Counted from the first letter of the stretch, positions 7,644-19,826 are shown. The stretch: DNA of 64,000 bases from Desulfobulbus propionicus (GCA_002747135.1 PDTE01000020.1:1-64000), one strand, 5' to 3'. The notes: generated from the letters alone by a model not told the origin. Numbers and translations are program-made.

Positions 7644-10600
7644 ATGACCAAAGGCCTTTATCAACCGGATGACTGGAAAGAAAACTGTGGCTTCGGCCTC
7701 ATCGCTCACAGAACCGGTCAGCCAAGCCATCGCCTGCTGAAGACCGCAATAGAATCTCTGGCCTGCATGACACACCGCGGCGGTATCGCCGCAGATGGAC
7801 GCACCGGCGACGGCTGCGGATTATTGATGCAGAAACCAGACGCTTTCCTGCGGGCAAAGGCTGAAAATATTCCTGGTAAAAAACTGGGTGCAGTATATGC
7901 CGTCGGGTCCATCCTGACCAGTCAAAGCCCAGCAAAGATGGAGAAGGCGAAGCAAGCCCTGACAGAAGCGATCTCCTCCCAGGGCCTCAGTCTTGCCGGA
8001 TGGCGAGAGGTGCCGACCAATGCAGACTGCCTCGGGCCAATCGCTCGAAAATCACTGCCAAGGTTCTTCCAGGTCTTTATCAACTGCCCGGATGCATTGA
8101 AGGAAGCTCTCCCGGAAAAACTCTTTATTGCCAGAAGGCAAGCTGAAATTGCCCTTGCTGCTGATCCAGACTTTTATATTGCCGCACTCAGTGCGACCAC
8201 CGTGGTCTACAAGGGGTTGATGCTGCCAGCGGATTTACCCGGTTTTTTCCCTGATCTGGCCGACCCTGAGCTTACCACAGCCATATGTGTCTTTCACCAG
8301 CGTTTTTCCACCAATACCATGCCCAGATGGCCTCTGGCACAACCTTTTCGCCTGCTGGCCCATAACGGCGAAATCAACACCATATCCGGGAACCGCAACT
8401 GGGTCGTTGCGCGTACCCCAAAATTTGTTACACCGAACCTCCCTGATCTGGAAAAAATTATCCCGCTGGTCAATCAGGAAGGTTCTGACTCTTCAAGTCT
8501 TGACAATATACTCGAGCTGCTGGTCGCCGGCGGCATGGATATCCATCGTGCCATCCGCCTGCTCATCCCTCCTGCCTGGCAGAACGTTGAGCATATGGAC
8601 CCGGATCTGCGCGCCTTCTATGAATACAACTCCATGCACCTGGAGCCCTGGGACGGCCCTGCCGGGCTGGTAATAACCGATGGCCGTTACGGCATCTGCG
8701 CCCTGGATCGAAACGGTCTCCGTCCCTCTCGCTGGGTGCACACCAGAGACGATTTCATCACCGTAGCTTCTGAGATCGGCGTTCACTCGTACAACGAGGC
8801 GGATGTCATCTGTAAGGGCCGCCTTGGTCCTGGCCAGATTCTCTCCATTGACACCCGCGAAGGCGCCATCCTGCAATCTGAAGATATCAACAGGGACCTG
8901 AAAACCAGGCAACCGTACAAACAATGGCTCAGAGATAACACTATCCGCATTGAAGCCTCCCTGGAAAAAGAAGACCTTGAACGTGTGCTACCAGAAAAGA
9001 AACTTATGGCAGCCATGAAACTCTTTCAGGTCACTTTTGAGGAGCGTGAGCAGATCCTGCGGCCATTGGCTGAAACTGGCCAGGAGGCCATCGGCTCCAT
9101 GGGTGATGATACGCCCATGGCCGTTCTCTCTCAAAAAGAGCGACCGCTCTATGATTATTTTCGCCAACAGTTCGCCCAGGTGACCAACCCACCCATAGAC
9201 CCCATACGTGAGGCTGTGGTCATGTCACTGGAGACCAGCATCGGGCCGGAAAAAAATATATTTGAAGAAACCGAGCAACACGCTGCCCGTGTCAAGCTGG
9301 CCTCGCCGGTACTCTCCACCGGAGTCTTCCACTCACTGCTGCATCTTGATCGCTGGGGCTATCCTCTTCACCGCTGCTCTCTTTTTTATAATCCTGATGA
9401 AAAAAACCTGGAGCAGGCGATTGAGCACCTTTGCCTGGAAGCGGCTGAAGCAGTGAGACAAGGCGCTGTCCTGATCCTGCTCACCGACGATTTTTATGAA
9501 CCGGAACTGCTGCCTGTTCACGCATTGCTCGCCACCGGAGCGGTTAACCAGCATCTGATCAGCAAAGGGCTGCGTTGTGATGCAAATATTCTTGTTGAAA
9601 CAGCCACAGCCCGCGATGCCCATCACATAGCCTGCCTCATTGGTTGTGGTGCAACTGCCGTCTACCCCTATCTCAGCTATTCGATTCTCAACGATCTTCA
9701 GCGTAATAAAAGCATAGAGGTGACGGTAGATAAAGCTTTTAAAAATTATCGCAGGGGACTCAACAAGGGCCTTCGCAAGATTCTTTCCAAAATGGGCATT
9801 TCAACCATTGCCTCCTACCGTGGGGCTCAGCTCTTTGAGATAATCGGGCTGGACAGTGCCGTGGTCTCTCTTTGCTTTGCAGGTACACCCAGCCGGATTG
9901 AGGGCGATGGGTTTGCTGACCTGGAACGTGACCAGAAAATACTGCACAAAAGGGCTTTTACCCCCCATCTTTCATTACAGGCGGGCGGCAAGCTTAAATG
10001 TATGTATGGCCAGGAATACCATGCCTTTAACCCTGAGGTGGTGACGACCATGCAACAGGCAGTCCGCTCAGGTAACTATAGTGACTGGAAAATCTGCGCT
10101 GATCATATCAATACTCGTCCTCAGGCTACCCTGCGTGACCTGCTTGCCTTAAAAACCGCGAAGCCACCCATTTCCCTGGATGAGATTGAACCAGCAGAAG
10201 AGATTCTCAAACGTTTTGATTCAGCTGCCATGTCACTGGGCGCCCTCTCTGCTGAGGCACATGAAACGCTGGCACAGGCCCTGAATAAATCAGGAGGACG
10301 TTCCAACAGTGGAGAGGGCGGCGAAGATCCGGCCCGTTTTGGTACTGATCGGGTTTCTAAGATAAAGCAGGTTGCCTCGGGGCGCTTTGGAGTAACGCCA
10401 CATTATCTTGTGAATGCCGAAGTACTTCAGATCAAGATCGCCCAAGGCGCAAAACCGGGAGAAGGTGGCCAGTTACCAGGGGAAAAGGTCAACGCCCTGA
10501 TTGCCCGGCTGCGCTACTCAGTGCCCGGCGTCACCCTCATTTCACCGCCTCCTCATCACGATATTTACTCCATCGAAGACCTGGCCCAGCTGATCTTTGA

Positions 10601-12092
10601 CCTTAAACAAGTAAATCCTGCAGCACTGGTTTCTGTTAAGCTGGTTTCCCGTCCGGGAGTAGGCACCATTGCCGCCGGCGTTGCCAAAGCCTATGCCGAT
10701 CTGATCACCATCTCAGGCTATGATGGCGGTACTGCGGCAAGCCCGCTTTCCTCCATCCACCATGCCGGTTCTCCCTGGGAACTTGGGCTGCGTGAAGTGC
10801 ATCAAACCCTGCTGGCCAACGACCTGCGCAGCAAAATCAGACTGCAGACAGACGGAGGCCTGAAAACAGGACTTGATGTAGTCAAGGCAGCCATGCTGGG
10901 AGCAGAAAGCTTTGGCTTTGGGACCGCGCCAATGATTGCGCTTGGATGCAAATACCTTCGTATCTGCCACCTGAACAACTGCGCCACCGGAGTTGCCACC
11001 CAGCATGAAGGACTCAGGCAGGATCACTTCATCGGGACAGTGGAGCGGATTATGAATTATTTCCGCTTCGTAGCTGAAGAGGTGCGTCACTGGATGACAA
11101 AGCTTGGCGTTCGCACTATGGAGGAATTGATTGGCCGGGTTGACCTGCTGAAAAGAGCGGCAGAAATTCCCCCCAGGCAAAGCAAACTTGACCTTACCCC
11201 GCTTCTGTATACCGATGATGTACTGAAGCGGAAACCACAGCATTGCACCCTCAAACGCAATACTCCCTTTGACAAGGCTGAACTGGCCGCAAGGATGATG
11301 CGCGAGGTACTGCCGAGTATCGAAGAACAAAAAGGAGGTGTTTTCTCCTATACCTTGACCAACTGCGACCGCTCCATTGGCGCGGCCATAAGCGGTGAAA
11401 TAGCAAGGCGTTATGGCAACACAGGGCTCAGTGCCGCCCCCTTGCAGCTGAGGCTCACCGGCATCGCCGGGCAGAGTTTTGGTGCCTGGAATGCTGGCGG
11501 CTTAGAGATGTACCTGGAAGGCGATGCCAATGATTATGTGGGCAAGGGTATGGCTGGCGGCAAGCTGGTCCTCAAACCGCCGCATACAGCCAGGTTTGCC
11601 ACCAACGTCACCAGCATCATGGGCAACACCTGTCTTTATGGCGCAACAGGCGGCAAACTTTTTGCTGCAGGGGTTGCCGGGGAACGTTTTGCCGTGCGTA
11701 ACTCTGGTGCCCACGCTGTTATCGAAGGAGCAGGAGATCACTGCTGCGAATATATGACCGGCGGCCTGGTTGCCGTGCTCGGGTCCACCGGTATCAACTT
11801 CGGTGCTGGAATGACGGGCGGTTTTGCCTACGTACTTGACCTGAACAACAGTTTTGTCGATAAATACAACCACGAGCTGGTGGAAATACAACGTATTCAT
11901 TCCGGGTACATGGAAGAATACCGCAATCATCTTTATACTGTCATCGAGGAGTTCTGCCGCGAAACGAACAGTGACTGGGGGTGGTGCCTGCTTGATGAAT
12001 TTATGGATTATATTGGTAAGTTCTGGATGGTAAAACCAAAAGCCGCAGACTTTTCCAGCCTGTTTGACAGCCTGAACAGGCGGGGAGAGTAG
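7644..12092 (+). CDS. gltB: Glutamate synthase, large (alpha) subunit
   Basis: About 1,482 residues, the usual size. The enzyme transfers the amide nitrogen of glutamine to 2-oxoglutarate. Domains in order: an N-terminal class II amidotransferase whose nucleophile is Cys15 in [10 protein letters not shown] (so a short 14-residue propeptide is expected to be cut off), a central domain, the FMN-binding synthase domain ([23 protein letters not shown]), the 3Fe-4S ligands [15 protein letters not shown], and the C-terminal beta-helix ([22 protein letters not shown]). I chose ATG 7644; an in-frame TTG at 7623 lies next to a repeat remnant. gltD follows after 3 bases. The pair makes this the bacterial NADPH-type enzyme. 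Confidence 0.97.
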   Translation: MTKGLYQPDDWKENCGFGLIAHRTGQPSHRLLKTAIESLACMTHRGGIAADGRTGDGCGLLMQKPDAFLRAKAENIPGKKLGAVYAVGSILTSQSPAKMEKAKQALTEAISSQGLSLAGWREVPTNADCLGPIARKSLPRFFQVFINCPDALKEALPEKLFIARRQAEIALAADPDFYIAALSATTVVYKGLMLPADLPGFFPDLADPELTTAICVFHQRFSTNTMPRWPLAQPFRLLAHNGEINTISGNRNWVVARTPKFVTPNLPDLEKIIPLVNQEGSDSSSLDNILELLVAGGMDIHRAIRLLIPPAWQNVEHMDPDLRAFYEYNSMHLEPWDGPAGLVITDGRYGICALDRNGLRPSRWVHTRDDFITVASEIGVHSYNEADVICKGRLGPGQILSIDTREGAILQSEDINRDLKTRQPYKQWLRDNTIRIEASLEKEDLERVLPEKKLMAAMKLFQVTFEEREQILRPLAETGQEAIGSMGDDTPMAVLSQKERPLYDYFRQQFAQVTNPPIDPIREAVVMSLETSIGPEKNIFEETEQHAARVKLASPVLSTGVFHSLLHLDRWGYPLHRCSLFYNPDEKNLEQAIEHLCLEAAEAVRQGAVLILLTDDFYEPELLPVHALLATGAVNQHLISKGLRCDANILVETATARDAHHIACLIGCGATAVYPYLSYSILNDLQRNKSIEVTVDKAFKNYRRGLNKGLRKILSKMGISTIASYRGAQLFEIIGLDSAVVSLCFAGTPSRIEGDGFADLERDQKILHKRAFTPHLSLQAGGKLKCMYGQEYHAFNPEVVTTMQQAVRSGNYSDWKICADHINTRPQATLRDLLALKTAKPPISLDEIEPAEEILKRFDSAAMSLGALSAEAHETLAQALNKSGGRSNSGEGGEDPARFGTDRVSKIKQVASGRFGVTPHYLVNAEVLQIKIAQGAKPGEGGQLPGEKVNALIARLRYSVPGVTLISPPPHHDIYSIEDLAQLIFDLKQVNPAALVSVKLVSRPGVGTIAAGVAKAYADLITISGYDGGTAASPLSSIHHAGSPWELGLREVHQTLLANDLRSKIRLQTDGGLKTGLDVVKAAMLGAESFGFGTAPMIALGCKYLRICHLNNCATGVATQHEGLRQDHFIGTVERIMNYFRFVAEEVRHWMTKLGVRTMEELIGRVDLLKRAAEIPPRQSKLDLTPLLYTDDVLKRKPQHCTLKRNTPFDKAELAARMMREVLPSIEEQKGGVFSYTLTNCDRSIGAAISGEIARRYGNTGLSAAPLQLRLTGIAGQSFGAWNAGGLEMYLEGDANDYVGKGMAGGKLVLKPPHTARFATNVTSIMGNTCLYGATGGKLFAAGVAGERFAVRNSGAHAVIEGAGDHCCEYMTGGLVAVLGSTGINFGAGMTGGFAYVLDLNNSFVDKYNHELVEIQRIHSGYMEEYRNHLYTVIEEFCRETNSDWGWCLLDEFMDYIGKFWMVKPKAADFSSLFDSLNRRGE

Positions 12093-13517
<1,425 letters not shown>

Positions 13518-13523
13518 AAAGCA

Positions 13524-13561
13524 GGTGAGACAAGGGTGATACATGCCCTGCGAGTCGTTAC
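13524..13561. repeat. Outer-arm fragment of the IS66-end repeat
   Basis: GTGAGACAAGGGTGATACATG continuing to GCGAGTCGTTAC. The ATG inside it is in frame with the following CoA transferase and prolongs that open frame by 13 codons, beginning MPCES. Confidence 0.65.
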
Positions 13562-13581
13562 TTTTATGCGATGGTGAAAAG

Positions 13582-14799
13582 GTGAAAAACTGCCTTGACG
13601 ATATACGTGTGCTGGAAGTAGGCCAGGTCCTTGCCGGTCCCTACGCCGGATTAATTCTCGGTGATCTTGGCGCTGAGGTCATCAAGATCGAGTCTCCCGG
13701 CGGTGGAGACAGTGCCCGTCGAACTCCCCCTCATTTTTATAAGGGGGAGAGTATTTATTTTATGACCTTAAACAGAAATAAAAAAAGCCTTACCCTTGAT
13801 TTAAACAAAGAGGAAGGGAGGAAAATCTTCTACGAACTGGTGAAAAAATCTGATGTCGTTTTGGACAATCTGCGTCCTGGCGTCCTGGAAAAGCTTAAAA
13901 TCAACTATGAGGTTATATGTAGACGTAACCCGGCAATTATATCATGTTCAATTAATGGATATGGATCGGATACACCAGAGAGCAGTAAACCTTCATTTGA
14001 CTTGATGGTACAGGCCAGAGGAGGAGGAATGAGCCTTACCGGGGAGCCAAAAGGTCCTCCGGTTCGTATGGGTGTCTCCATTACCGATCACGTAGCCGGC
14101 ATATATGCGGTAACAGGAATACTTGCGGCTCTCCATGAACGCCAAAAAAACGGCAGGGGGCAAAAAGTTGAGATTCCGCTTCTCAGCACAATGATATCTC
14201 TTTTGAGTTATGAGGCAGGCTTCTGCCTTTACTCTGGCGAGGCTCCCGGTCCTGTTGGTTCAGGGCATCGTTCATTGATGCCCTACAATGCCGTTACAAC
14301 CAAAGATGGATATATTGTGATTGATGCGCATTTACCCAAATTCTGGTCTGCCCTGTGCCGTATCCTGGAAATTGAAGAACTCGAAAATAATCCTGATTTT
14401 AATGATCTGGCAGCAAGAAACCGCAACAGGCATGCACTGCTTAAGGTTTTGAATGAAGCGTTCAGGCAAAAAAAGAGCCGGCAGTGGCTTGAATTGCTGG
14501 AAGATAATGGCGTCCCCTGTGCTCCGATCAATGATTTAAGCACTGCCCTCAATGATCCGGCAACCCTGGCACTCAACATGGTCGTTGATATTGAACATAC
14601 AGGAGTCGGGCTCACCTTCAAGGCACCAGGAAACCCTATCCGAATGTCTGCATCTCAGGGAAGCAGTTTTTCTTCCCCTCCCCTTCTGGGCGAACATACA
14701 GAAACAATTTTTAAGGACCTGTTAGGCTATTCAGCTAAAAAGATTCAAGATCTCAGGGAGCAAAAGGTCATCTCCTCATCCGTTACAGACACAAAGTAA
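13582..14799 (+). CDS. Family III (CaiB/BaiF) CoA transferase
   Basis: About 405 residues, normal for family III CoA transferases, which move CoA between carboxylic acids. The N-terminus DDIRVLEVGQVLAGPYAGLILGDLGAEVIKIE is the classic family start, and the catalytic Asp is expected in RMGVSITDHVAGIYA. Substrate is unknown. The open frame runs back to an ATG at 13543, but that ATG lies in a repeat fragment, so I favour GTG 13582, which gives the usual distance to GIRVL-type sequence. It follows gltD by 64 bases, so it may be read from the same transcript. A complete 158-bp repeat lies 50 bases beyond its stop. Confidence 0.85.
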   Translation: MKNCLDDIRVLEVGQVLAGPYAGLILGDLGAEVIKIESPGGGDSARRTPPHFYKGESIYFMTLNRNKKSLTLDLNKEEGRKIFYELVKKSDVVLDNLRPGVLEKLKINYEVICRRNPAIISCSINGYGSDTPESSKPSFDLMVQARGGGMSLTGEPKGPPVRMGVSITDHVAGIYAVTGILAALHERQKNGRGQKVEIPLLSTMISLLSYEAGFCLYSGEAPGPVGSGHRSLMPYNAVTTKDGYIVIDAHLPKFWSALCRILEIEELENNPDFNDLAARNRNRHALLKVLNEAFRQKKSRQWLELLEDNGVPCAPINDLSTALNDPATLALNMVVDIEHTGVGLTFKAPGNPIRMSASQGSSFSSPPLLGEHTETIFKDLLGYSAKKIQDLREQKVISSSVTDTK

Positions 14800-14848
14800 G
14801 TGACACCAGGGTGGTGCCTGCCCGGTGATTACAAAAAACAGGAAAATC

Positions 14849-15006
14849 GTAACTACTCACTGGGTGCGTAACTCTCTGATTTTACCTACCTCAAACGTGT
14901 AACTGCTCTCAGGTTGCCCATATTTGGAAAAGCACGATCGGCAGCTATAGCCCCTCTATGCGGCCGGTCGTGATCGTTCAAAGAGGGGTGAGCGGTGAGT
15001 AGTTAC
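14849..15006. mobile_element. IS66-end MITE, complete 158-bp copy with perfect 8-bp target duplication
   Basis: Ends GTAACTACTCAC and GTGAGTAGTTAC are a perfect 12-bp inverted repeat. Outside them lies GGAAAATC on both sides (14841-14848 and 15007-15014). Inside are an outer arm of 50 bp, an internal GTAAC at 14899, and a 108-bp core with a long stem around CTATAGCCCCTCTATG. IS66-family elements are known for GTAA ends and 8-bp duplications. It carries no gene. It is the left bracket of the AP2 gene. Confidence 0.85.
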
Positions 15007-15062
15007 GGAAAATCAAGAGAAATCCGGGTTAAGGGTGATTCAAAGATACCTGCTCCCAGATC

Positions 15063-15689
15063 TCATCCCTCAATGAGACCAGCTGCCTGCAGGGCATTGT
15101 TCCAGCTGCCAAAAGCAGTTTCATAACGATTGTATTTTGGGTGAGTATACTTGAAGTCCCGGCTGGTAGGTACACGCCCCAACTCATGATACCTGACCAG
15201 CAACACAGCGATCAGCTCTTCAGGGCTGTATTTTCTTGGATTTTTTACCATCCTGCCACACTGCCTTTTTATTTTGTCAGGAGCAATGTAGCCATTAAGG
15301 CGCAACTCCTCGCCTTCTTTTCGTTTGGCGCAGGCGAGCTTGAATGCTTTTTTTTTCCCGTATCTTTTGACAGAAAAACTAACAGTGGAAAGTTTCCCTC
15401 GCGCATCGGTCCATGAGGCAAAATATCTGTTCGATTTTTCCGAAAATGAAACGCCTCTTACACCGGTATTGCTGCGTGATGCGCCGACAACGGGCAGGGA
15501 TGTCTCCGGAATACCGAGTTTTCGTCTCGTATCTTTCAACCATGAAATAGCTGCAAGCAGGGCAAGATTTTCTCCCCCATATTTGGAATCATTAAAGAAT
15601 TTTTGATATGCCTTCCTGTTATAATGAAAACGAACAGCCCAGCCATAAGGGGGCTTGTATTGCATACGCGTAATATTTTTAAGTTTCAT
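15063..15689 (-). CDS. AP2-domain protein with homing-endonuclease-associated repeat
   Basis: A 208-residue DNA-binding protein. Residues ~70-125 (NTGVRGVSFSEKSNRYFASW to KKAFKLACAKRKE) form an AP2-type beta-sheet DNA-binding domain. Residues ~150-208 (KYSPEELIAVLLVRYHELGRVPTSRDF to FGSWNNALQAAGL) match the homing-endonuclease-associated repeat found in phage and intron endonucleases. No HNH or GIY-YIG catalytic motif is visible, so it may bind DNA without cutting, or be the remnant of an endonuclease. It sits alone between two inverted 158-bp MITEs. Whether it has anything to do with their spread is unknown. Confidence 0.75.
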   Translation of the reverse strand: MKLKNITRMQYKPPYGWAVRFHYNRKAYQKFFNDSKYGGENLALLAAISWLKDTRRKLGIPETSLPVVGASRSNTGVRGVSFSEKSNRYFASWTDARGKLSTVSFSVKRYGKKKAFKLACAKRKEGEELRLNGYIAPDKIKRQCGRMVKNPRKYSPEELIAVLLVRYHELGRVPTSRDFKYTHPKYNRYETAFGSWNNALQAAGLIEG

Positions 15690-15711
15690 AAAAAAGAATC
15701 TAATCGTACAG

Positions 15712-15869
15712 GTAACTCCTCACAGCTCACCCCTCTTTGAACGATCACGACCCGCTGCATAGAGGGGCTATAGCTGCCAATCGTGCTTGTCCAAATAGGG
15801 GCAGCCTGAGAGCAGTTACACGTTTGAGGTATGTAAAATCAGAGAGTTATACACCCGGCAAGTAGTTAT
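15712..15869. mobile_element. IS66-end MITE, complete 158-bp copy, inverted, with perfect 8-bp target duplication
   Basis: GTAACTCCTCACAGCTCACC to AGTAGTTAT, inverted with respect to the copy at 14849-15006. TCGTACAG stands on both sides (15704-15711 and 15870-15877). The different duplication from the left copy shows two independent insertions. Confidence 0.85.
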
Positions 15870-15889
15870 TCGTACAGTAAATAAGGAGT

Positions 15890-16044
15890 TGATGATACCT
15901 GTTGCCAGACCACCCATCTTCGAACGGTCATGATTGACGGCGTAAAGGGGCTATAACTGCCAATCGGGCTTGCCCAGATTTTCATATCGTCTGCCTGCTC
16001 GAAAACCGTGTCTGCCCAAATCCGTAGCACCCGTGACCAGTTAC
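15890..16044. repeat. Degenerate hybrid of the 158-bp and 185-bp repeats
   Basis: The left part has the 158-bp core (CACCCATCTTCGAACGGTC, GGGGCTATAACTGCCAATCG). The right part has the 185-bp type end (GCACCCGTGACCAGTTAC). It lies just downstream of the multiheme gene's stop codon. Confidence 0.6.
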
Positions 16045-16078
16045 CATTTATCCCCGGATAATTCAAGGGGTCATTGCC

Positions 16079-18724
16079 TTATATTTTCTCCATGTTCCCG
16101 TGATGAGGTGAGTCCTCCATATTTTCAATGTGACACACACTGCACTTGCCATCTGCTCCAATGGGTCTGCGGTTTCCCTGATACTGAAGCGGCTGTATAG
16201 TGTCTCGATCCCTGCCAAACCATTTATTTCTAGCTGGATAAGTGGCATGGGTGCTGCCGTGACAGGCCTCACACTGCAACATACCGGTATCATCAGTGCT
16301 CATCCGGTACAGTTCATCCGCATCAGCAGTCCATTTGTTAAAGGCGGAGGCTGTTTCCGGATCAGGACGCTCATATCCTTCATGGCAGCTGGAACAATCA
16401 GGTTCATTAAGCCATGGTGTACGGCCAATTATCTGATCTGCAGTCGCCACAGTACGCGGCTGTAAATGTGCCATTAACCGCGCCGCACCCTTCTTTCCAG
16501 CTTCCTGTTCTTTTTTCAGCAGGCTCAACGCATGGTCTTCCAGGGTACCATGACAGTGGGTACAATTCAGGGTATTGGCATGTCCGCCGCGAAGACAGGT
16601 GGTTGGGCCGGCCGGGTCTGACGGGTGACATAAGGCACAGGCTTCTGCTCCCATCCCGCTCATATAGTTGGCATGCCAGCCATGTATTGCTGCCGGGAAG
16701 TTAAGGAGTTCAGGGTTTCCTTCAGTGCCAAGAACCGGATCCTGATGACAACTCTGGCAGGTATGAGGATTGCCTTTTTCTGCCTCTGCCAATAAACTGG
16801 TTTTGCTGTGTTTATCATGAACAGCGAGAATGCGTCTGCTGGTTTCATCGGTAAAGCCGGCAACACCATCCACTCGCCAGCCTCCCCCGTGACATTTTGA
16901 ACAGCCCATCTCACTTGCAGTGGGGGCCACGGTCCTGGTCCTGGCCAGCACTTCTCCGCTTTCTTTGTCCCTGGCTTCAATGGTGTAAATTGGATAGGGA
17001 TTATACCTGCCATGCTGATATGGTACAACAGGAACAAGGGCCGCTGAAAACATCATTCTTTCCTCTTCAAGGCGCATTACTCCAGAAACCCGATGCCCGG
17101 CCAGTCCCACCCCGGGTTCAAGGTCAACCCCAAAGTTGCTCTTTGCATGGTCCCAGAATTTCACCTCGTTTTCAGGATGCTCAAAACCTGATTCAACCGT
17201 AAAGGTGATTTCCACTCCTTCTGTAACTATCTCCGGCAGGTCACCGCGCAAAATGAGTTGAGCGTGCAGATCATTTGCCGGAGGCAGGATCACCCACCAG
17301 GGATCAGCGTCACTCAAACAGTGCATTCCCAGGTTATTCCAGGCAAGTAAAACATATTCTGAACTATCCTGGTCAAAGGGAGGTATCTCGATTGGGAGGT
17401 CTTTGGCCTTGATCAATGTGGGCGTTTCAGCAGAATGGCCCTGCACCTCCTGCATAATATACGCTGACAGGGCCCGCCGTTCTTCACGATTACCAAAAAA
17501 AGGAGGCATATACGGGGCTACTTTTCCCTGACCAAGGAGCTGGGCTTCAAGGCCGGTCTGGGTAAAGGCATGACTCAAGGGGACGATATCATTGAGCGGG
17601 CCATTGATTGAATGGCAGGCGCTGCACTGAAGCTGGAACAATTCCTTGCCAGCCTGGAGCAGATTGCTTTCGGTACCATGTTTGTTTTCAGCCCACAGTG
17701 CTGTTTGAAGAAAGCTTGTCTCACCATTTTTGAACTGCTCAGCCTGTGCTGTGGTCACGGCATTGGAATACATAAACCCGTGGATAATCCACGGCCTCCT
17801 GCCAGCCTCACGGATAAATTCAAAGCTGCCCAGGTGGAGAAAGCCGATAACAATAATCCCAAGTGCCAGCAGTCTTTGGGCAAATTGAGGCAGACGGAGC
17901 ATGGAGAGGAGACCAAGGAGTAACAATGCCGGCGTGCAGAGGAGAAAACTTTTGAGATAGGGAGATATTTCCCTGGCCCTTTCAAGAATCATGGTTTCCT
18001 GGGCCTCGGGCATGGCTTTAATATACCAGCAGGCGGCTGCAGCCAGCACAACAAAAGGAACCCAGACCCAGGTGGCTGACCAGCGAACCACCTGCTGGCG
18101 AAGGGTAGCGTCCTTTTGCCAGGCACCGGTCAGGAGACCAAACATTCCGGCAATCATAAAGCACAGAGCAGAACGGAAGATTAGCGAAGGGAAAAAACTC
18201 TCGTTAAAAAAGCCTTGCCAGAAATTGCCGGTCTCTATCCAGGCTCCAGGCGTAAGCATGAAGCCAATGATCCCGTTAATAAAAAACAGGGACAGCCAGG
18301 CGAAAATAAAATAAAACCAGCCGATTACCTCATGGTCACGGGCTGGCATGGTCTCAAACTTGTAATAATAAATGAGCAGGGCAATGATTTCACCGGCAAA
18401 GCAAACCCACTCGGATGCCCAGCCAAAAACAAAGGTATGAATAAGGGTTGAGGTGGCTCCCGGGTTTAACAGCGCGATGGTCCACCAGATACCAACCCCG
18501 CTTAAACCGCCAAAAACCATTGTCAGGAGCAGGAAGAACCTGGCATGTCCCTTGACATATTTCAGCAGTGCCTCATTCTCTTCCCGTCTTGCCTTTCGTT
18601 CGGTAAGCACGAGCCACAAACCGCCGCCAACGGCAAAATGGGAGACAAACACGTGGGTTACCGCTACCAGGGCAATGAGAAAACCGCCCCCGTATGCCCC
18701 CAGCTCCCATACCGGGTAATTCAT
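16079..18724 (-). CDS. CydA-like membrane protein fused to eight-heme cytochrome c
   Basis: About 881 residues. Residues 1-330 are a bundle of membrane helices related to subunit I of bd-type oxidases (N-terminal His-containing helix AVTHVFVSHFAVGGG; REAGRRPWIIHGF resembles the GRQPW quinol-site motif). A first CXXCH (CSACH) follows at residue ~367. After a middle region without heme motifs come seven more CXXCH between residues ~608 and 861 (CSKCH, CQSCH, CALCH, CTHCH, CSSCH, CEACH, CSVCH). The cytochrome part should face the periplasm. I chose ATG 18724, preceded by AGGAGG; the longer frame to 18814 overlaps the preceding gene. It follows that gene's stop after 1 base. A quinol-periplasm electron route is likely; the acceptor is unknown. 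Confidence 0.8.
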   Translation of the reverse strand: MNYPVWELGAYGGGFLIALVAVTHVFVSHFAVGGGLWLVLTERKARREENEALLKYVKGHARFFLLLTMVFGGLSGVGIWWTIALLNPGATSTLIHTFVFGWASEWVCFAGEIIALLIYYYKFETMPARDHEVIGWFYFIFAWLSLFFINGIIGFMLTPGAWIETGNFWQGFFNESFFPSLIFRSALCFMIAGMFGLLTGAWQKDATLRQQVVRWSATWVWVPFVVLAAAACWYIKAMPEAQETMILERAREISPYLKSFLLCTPALLLLGLLSMLRLPQFAQRLLALGIIVIGFLHLGSFEFIREAGRRPWIIHGFMYSNAVTTAQAEQFKNGETSFLQTALWAENKHGTESNLLQAGKELFQLQCSACHSINGPLNDIVPLSHAFTQTGLEAQLLGQGKVAPYMPPFFGNREERRALSAYIMQEVQGHSAETPTLIKAKDLPIEIPPFDQDSSEYVLLAWNNLGMHCLSDADPWWVILPPANDLHAQLILRGDLPEIVTEGVEITFTVESGFEHPENEVKFWDHAKSNFGVDLEPGVGLAGHRVSGVMRLEEERMMFSAALVPVVPYQHGRYNPYPIYTIEARDKESGEVLARTRTVAPTASEMGCSKCHGGGWRVDGVAGFTDETSRRILAVHDKHSKTSLLAEAEKGNPHTCQSCHQDPVLGTEGNPELLNFPAAIHGWHANYMSGMGAEACALCHPSDPAGPTTCLRGGHANTLNCTHCHGTLEDHALSLLKKEQEAGKKGAARLMAHLQPRTVATADQIIGRTPWLNEPDCSSCHEGYERPDPETASAFNKWTADADELYRMSTDDTGMLQCEACHGSTHATYPARNKWFGRDRDTIQPLQYQGNRRPIGADGKCSVCHIENMEDSPHHGNMEKI

Positions 18725-18725
18725 C

Positions 18726-19787
18726 TCAGCCCTCCTTCCTGGTTCTGGTGGACAAGACAAGCATGTACACGGCAGAAATAACGCCGATGACCAGTGTGAC
18801 CATGAACAAAACAAGGGAGGAATTCTGAGGCTCGATGCTCAGCTTTGCAGGATGAAAGATACCATCAAGGTAAGCAAACCGGACCACTTCCCGTATGAGG
18901 GCCATCACGATAACGGTTATTACCGTGAACACTGCCGCAGCATAAACTTTCTTCTTAAAGCCAAGAATCACAGCCACCACGCTGAATGCCAAACCTGCAA
19001 GAAACAGAACAGTGGCAGGCATGTCAGTACCCATAAACAGCATCATAACAGGGCGGGGCAAGGCAATAAGCCACCATATACCCAGGGCAACTTGAGCCAG
19101 AGTACCGTGAGTGAAAAATTTGAGAGCCCAATCACGGGCTGCCACTTCCCGTGACCCAGACCTGCTCATTTTTCGCTGCTGCAGCAGGGCAACAAATAAT
19201 CCGCCTACTGCCAGGGCGCCTACCATCATGTGCAGCCACCTGGGAAACAGGGTTGGCTCACTTATATTCAGTCCTGTTCCCTGTCCATTGCTGAACCATG
19301 ACGTCCAGGAACCGGGCGTGAGGGCCAGGGTATTGTTGTTGACAAAGAGAAAGCCAACCGTTGCCAGAATACCCACCACAAGAAGTGACCAGAATGGTCG
19401 CAGGGCACTTTCATATCGAAGCGATACGGCGTAGGTTGCATAGTAGGCTATAATAAGCAGCGGAATAACGGCAAACCACCAGGCTGCCATGACAATTGAG
19501 CTGGTATAGAACAGGTGTCCGTATAAAACCTGGAGAAAGAGCAGTGGGGCAACCCCGGCATTTACCGTCAGCGCCACCAATGTAGGCGTTTTTTTGGCAA
19601 TATTCCGGGCAGCTTCCTTCGTGGCTCCCTGACCAAAGACGCCGCCGAGAAAGGTAACCACTGCCCCGCCAAAAAGGGCATTCATCAATAAAATGTGAAC
19701 CACAAACGTGGTGGTGAGCAGCACCTGAAACCAGAGCCAGCCCACCTGTAACGTATCCGGCCTGGGAACAATAAGATCAGCAGACAT
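18726..19787 (-). CDS. CydA-like integral membrane protein, partner of the multiheme fusion
   Basis: A 353-residue protein with about eight to nine predicted membrane helices and no CXXCH. The first helix contains VVHILLMNALFGGAVV, where the His could ligate a heme b as in bd-type oxidase subunit I. It is directly upstream of the CydA-like/cytochrome c fusion with a 1-base gap, so the two are surely cotranslated and probably form a heterodimer of two CydA-like halves. No CydB partner is seen for this pair. Terminal oxidase, or quinol:cytochrome c oxidoreductase feeding another acceptor, are both possible. Confidence 0.72.
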   Translation of the reverse strand: MSADLIVPRPDTLQVGWLWFQVLLTTTFVVHILLMNALFGGAVVTFLGGVFGQGATKEAARNIAKKTPTLVALTVNAGVAPLLFLQVLYGHLFYTSSIVMAAWWFAVIPLLIIAYYATYAVSLRYESALRPFWSLLVVGILATVGFLFVNNNTLALTPGSWTSWFSNGQGTGLNISEPTLFPRWLHMMVGALAVGGLFVALLQQRKMSRSGSREVAARDWALKFFTHGTLAQVALGIWWLIALPRPVMMLFMGTDMPATVLFLAGLAFSVVAVILGFKKKVYAAAVFTVITVIVMALIREVVRFAYLDGIFHPAKLSIEPQNSSLVLFMVTLVIGVISAVYMLVLSTRTRKEG

Positions 19788-19826
19788 AGCCCCTCCTCCC
19801 TGGACAGTTCCTCATCTCTTGCGCTA

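Noticed and set aside
14849..15869. AP2 gene plus two repeats as a composite transposon.
   Set aside because: Each repeat has its own perfect 8-bp duplication and the outer flanks (GGAAAATC, TCGTACAG) differ, so a single transposition of the whole unit is not supported.
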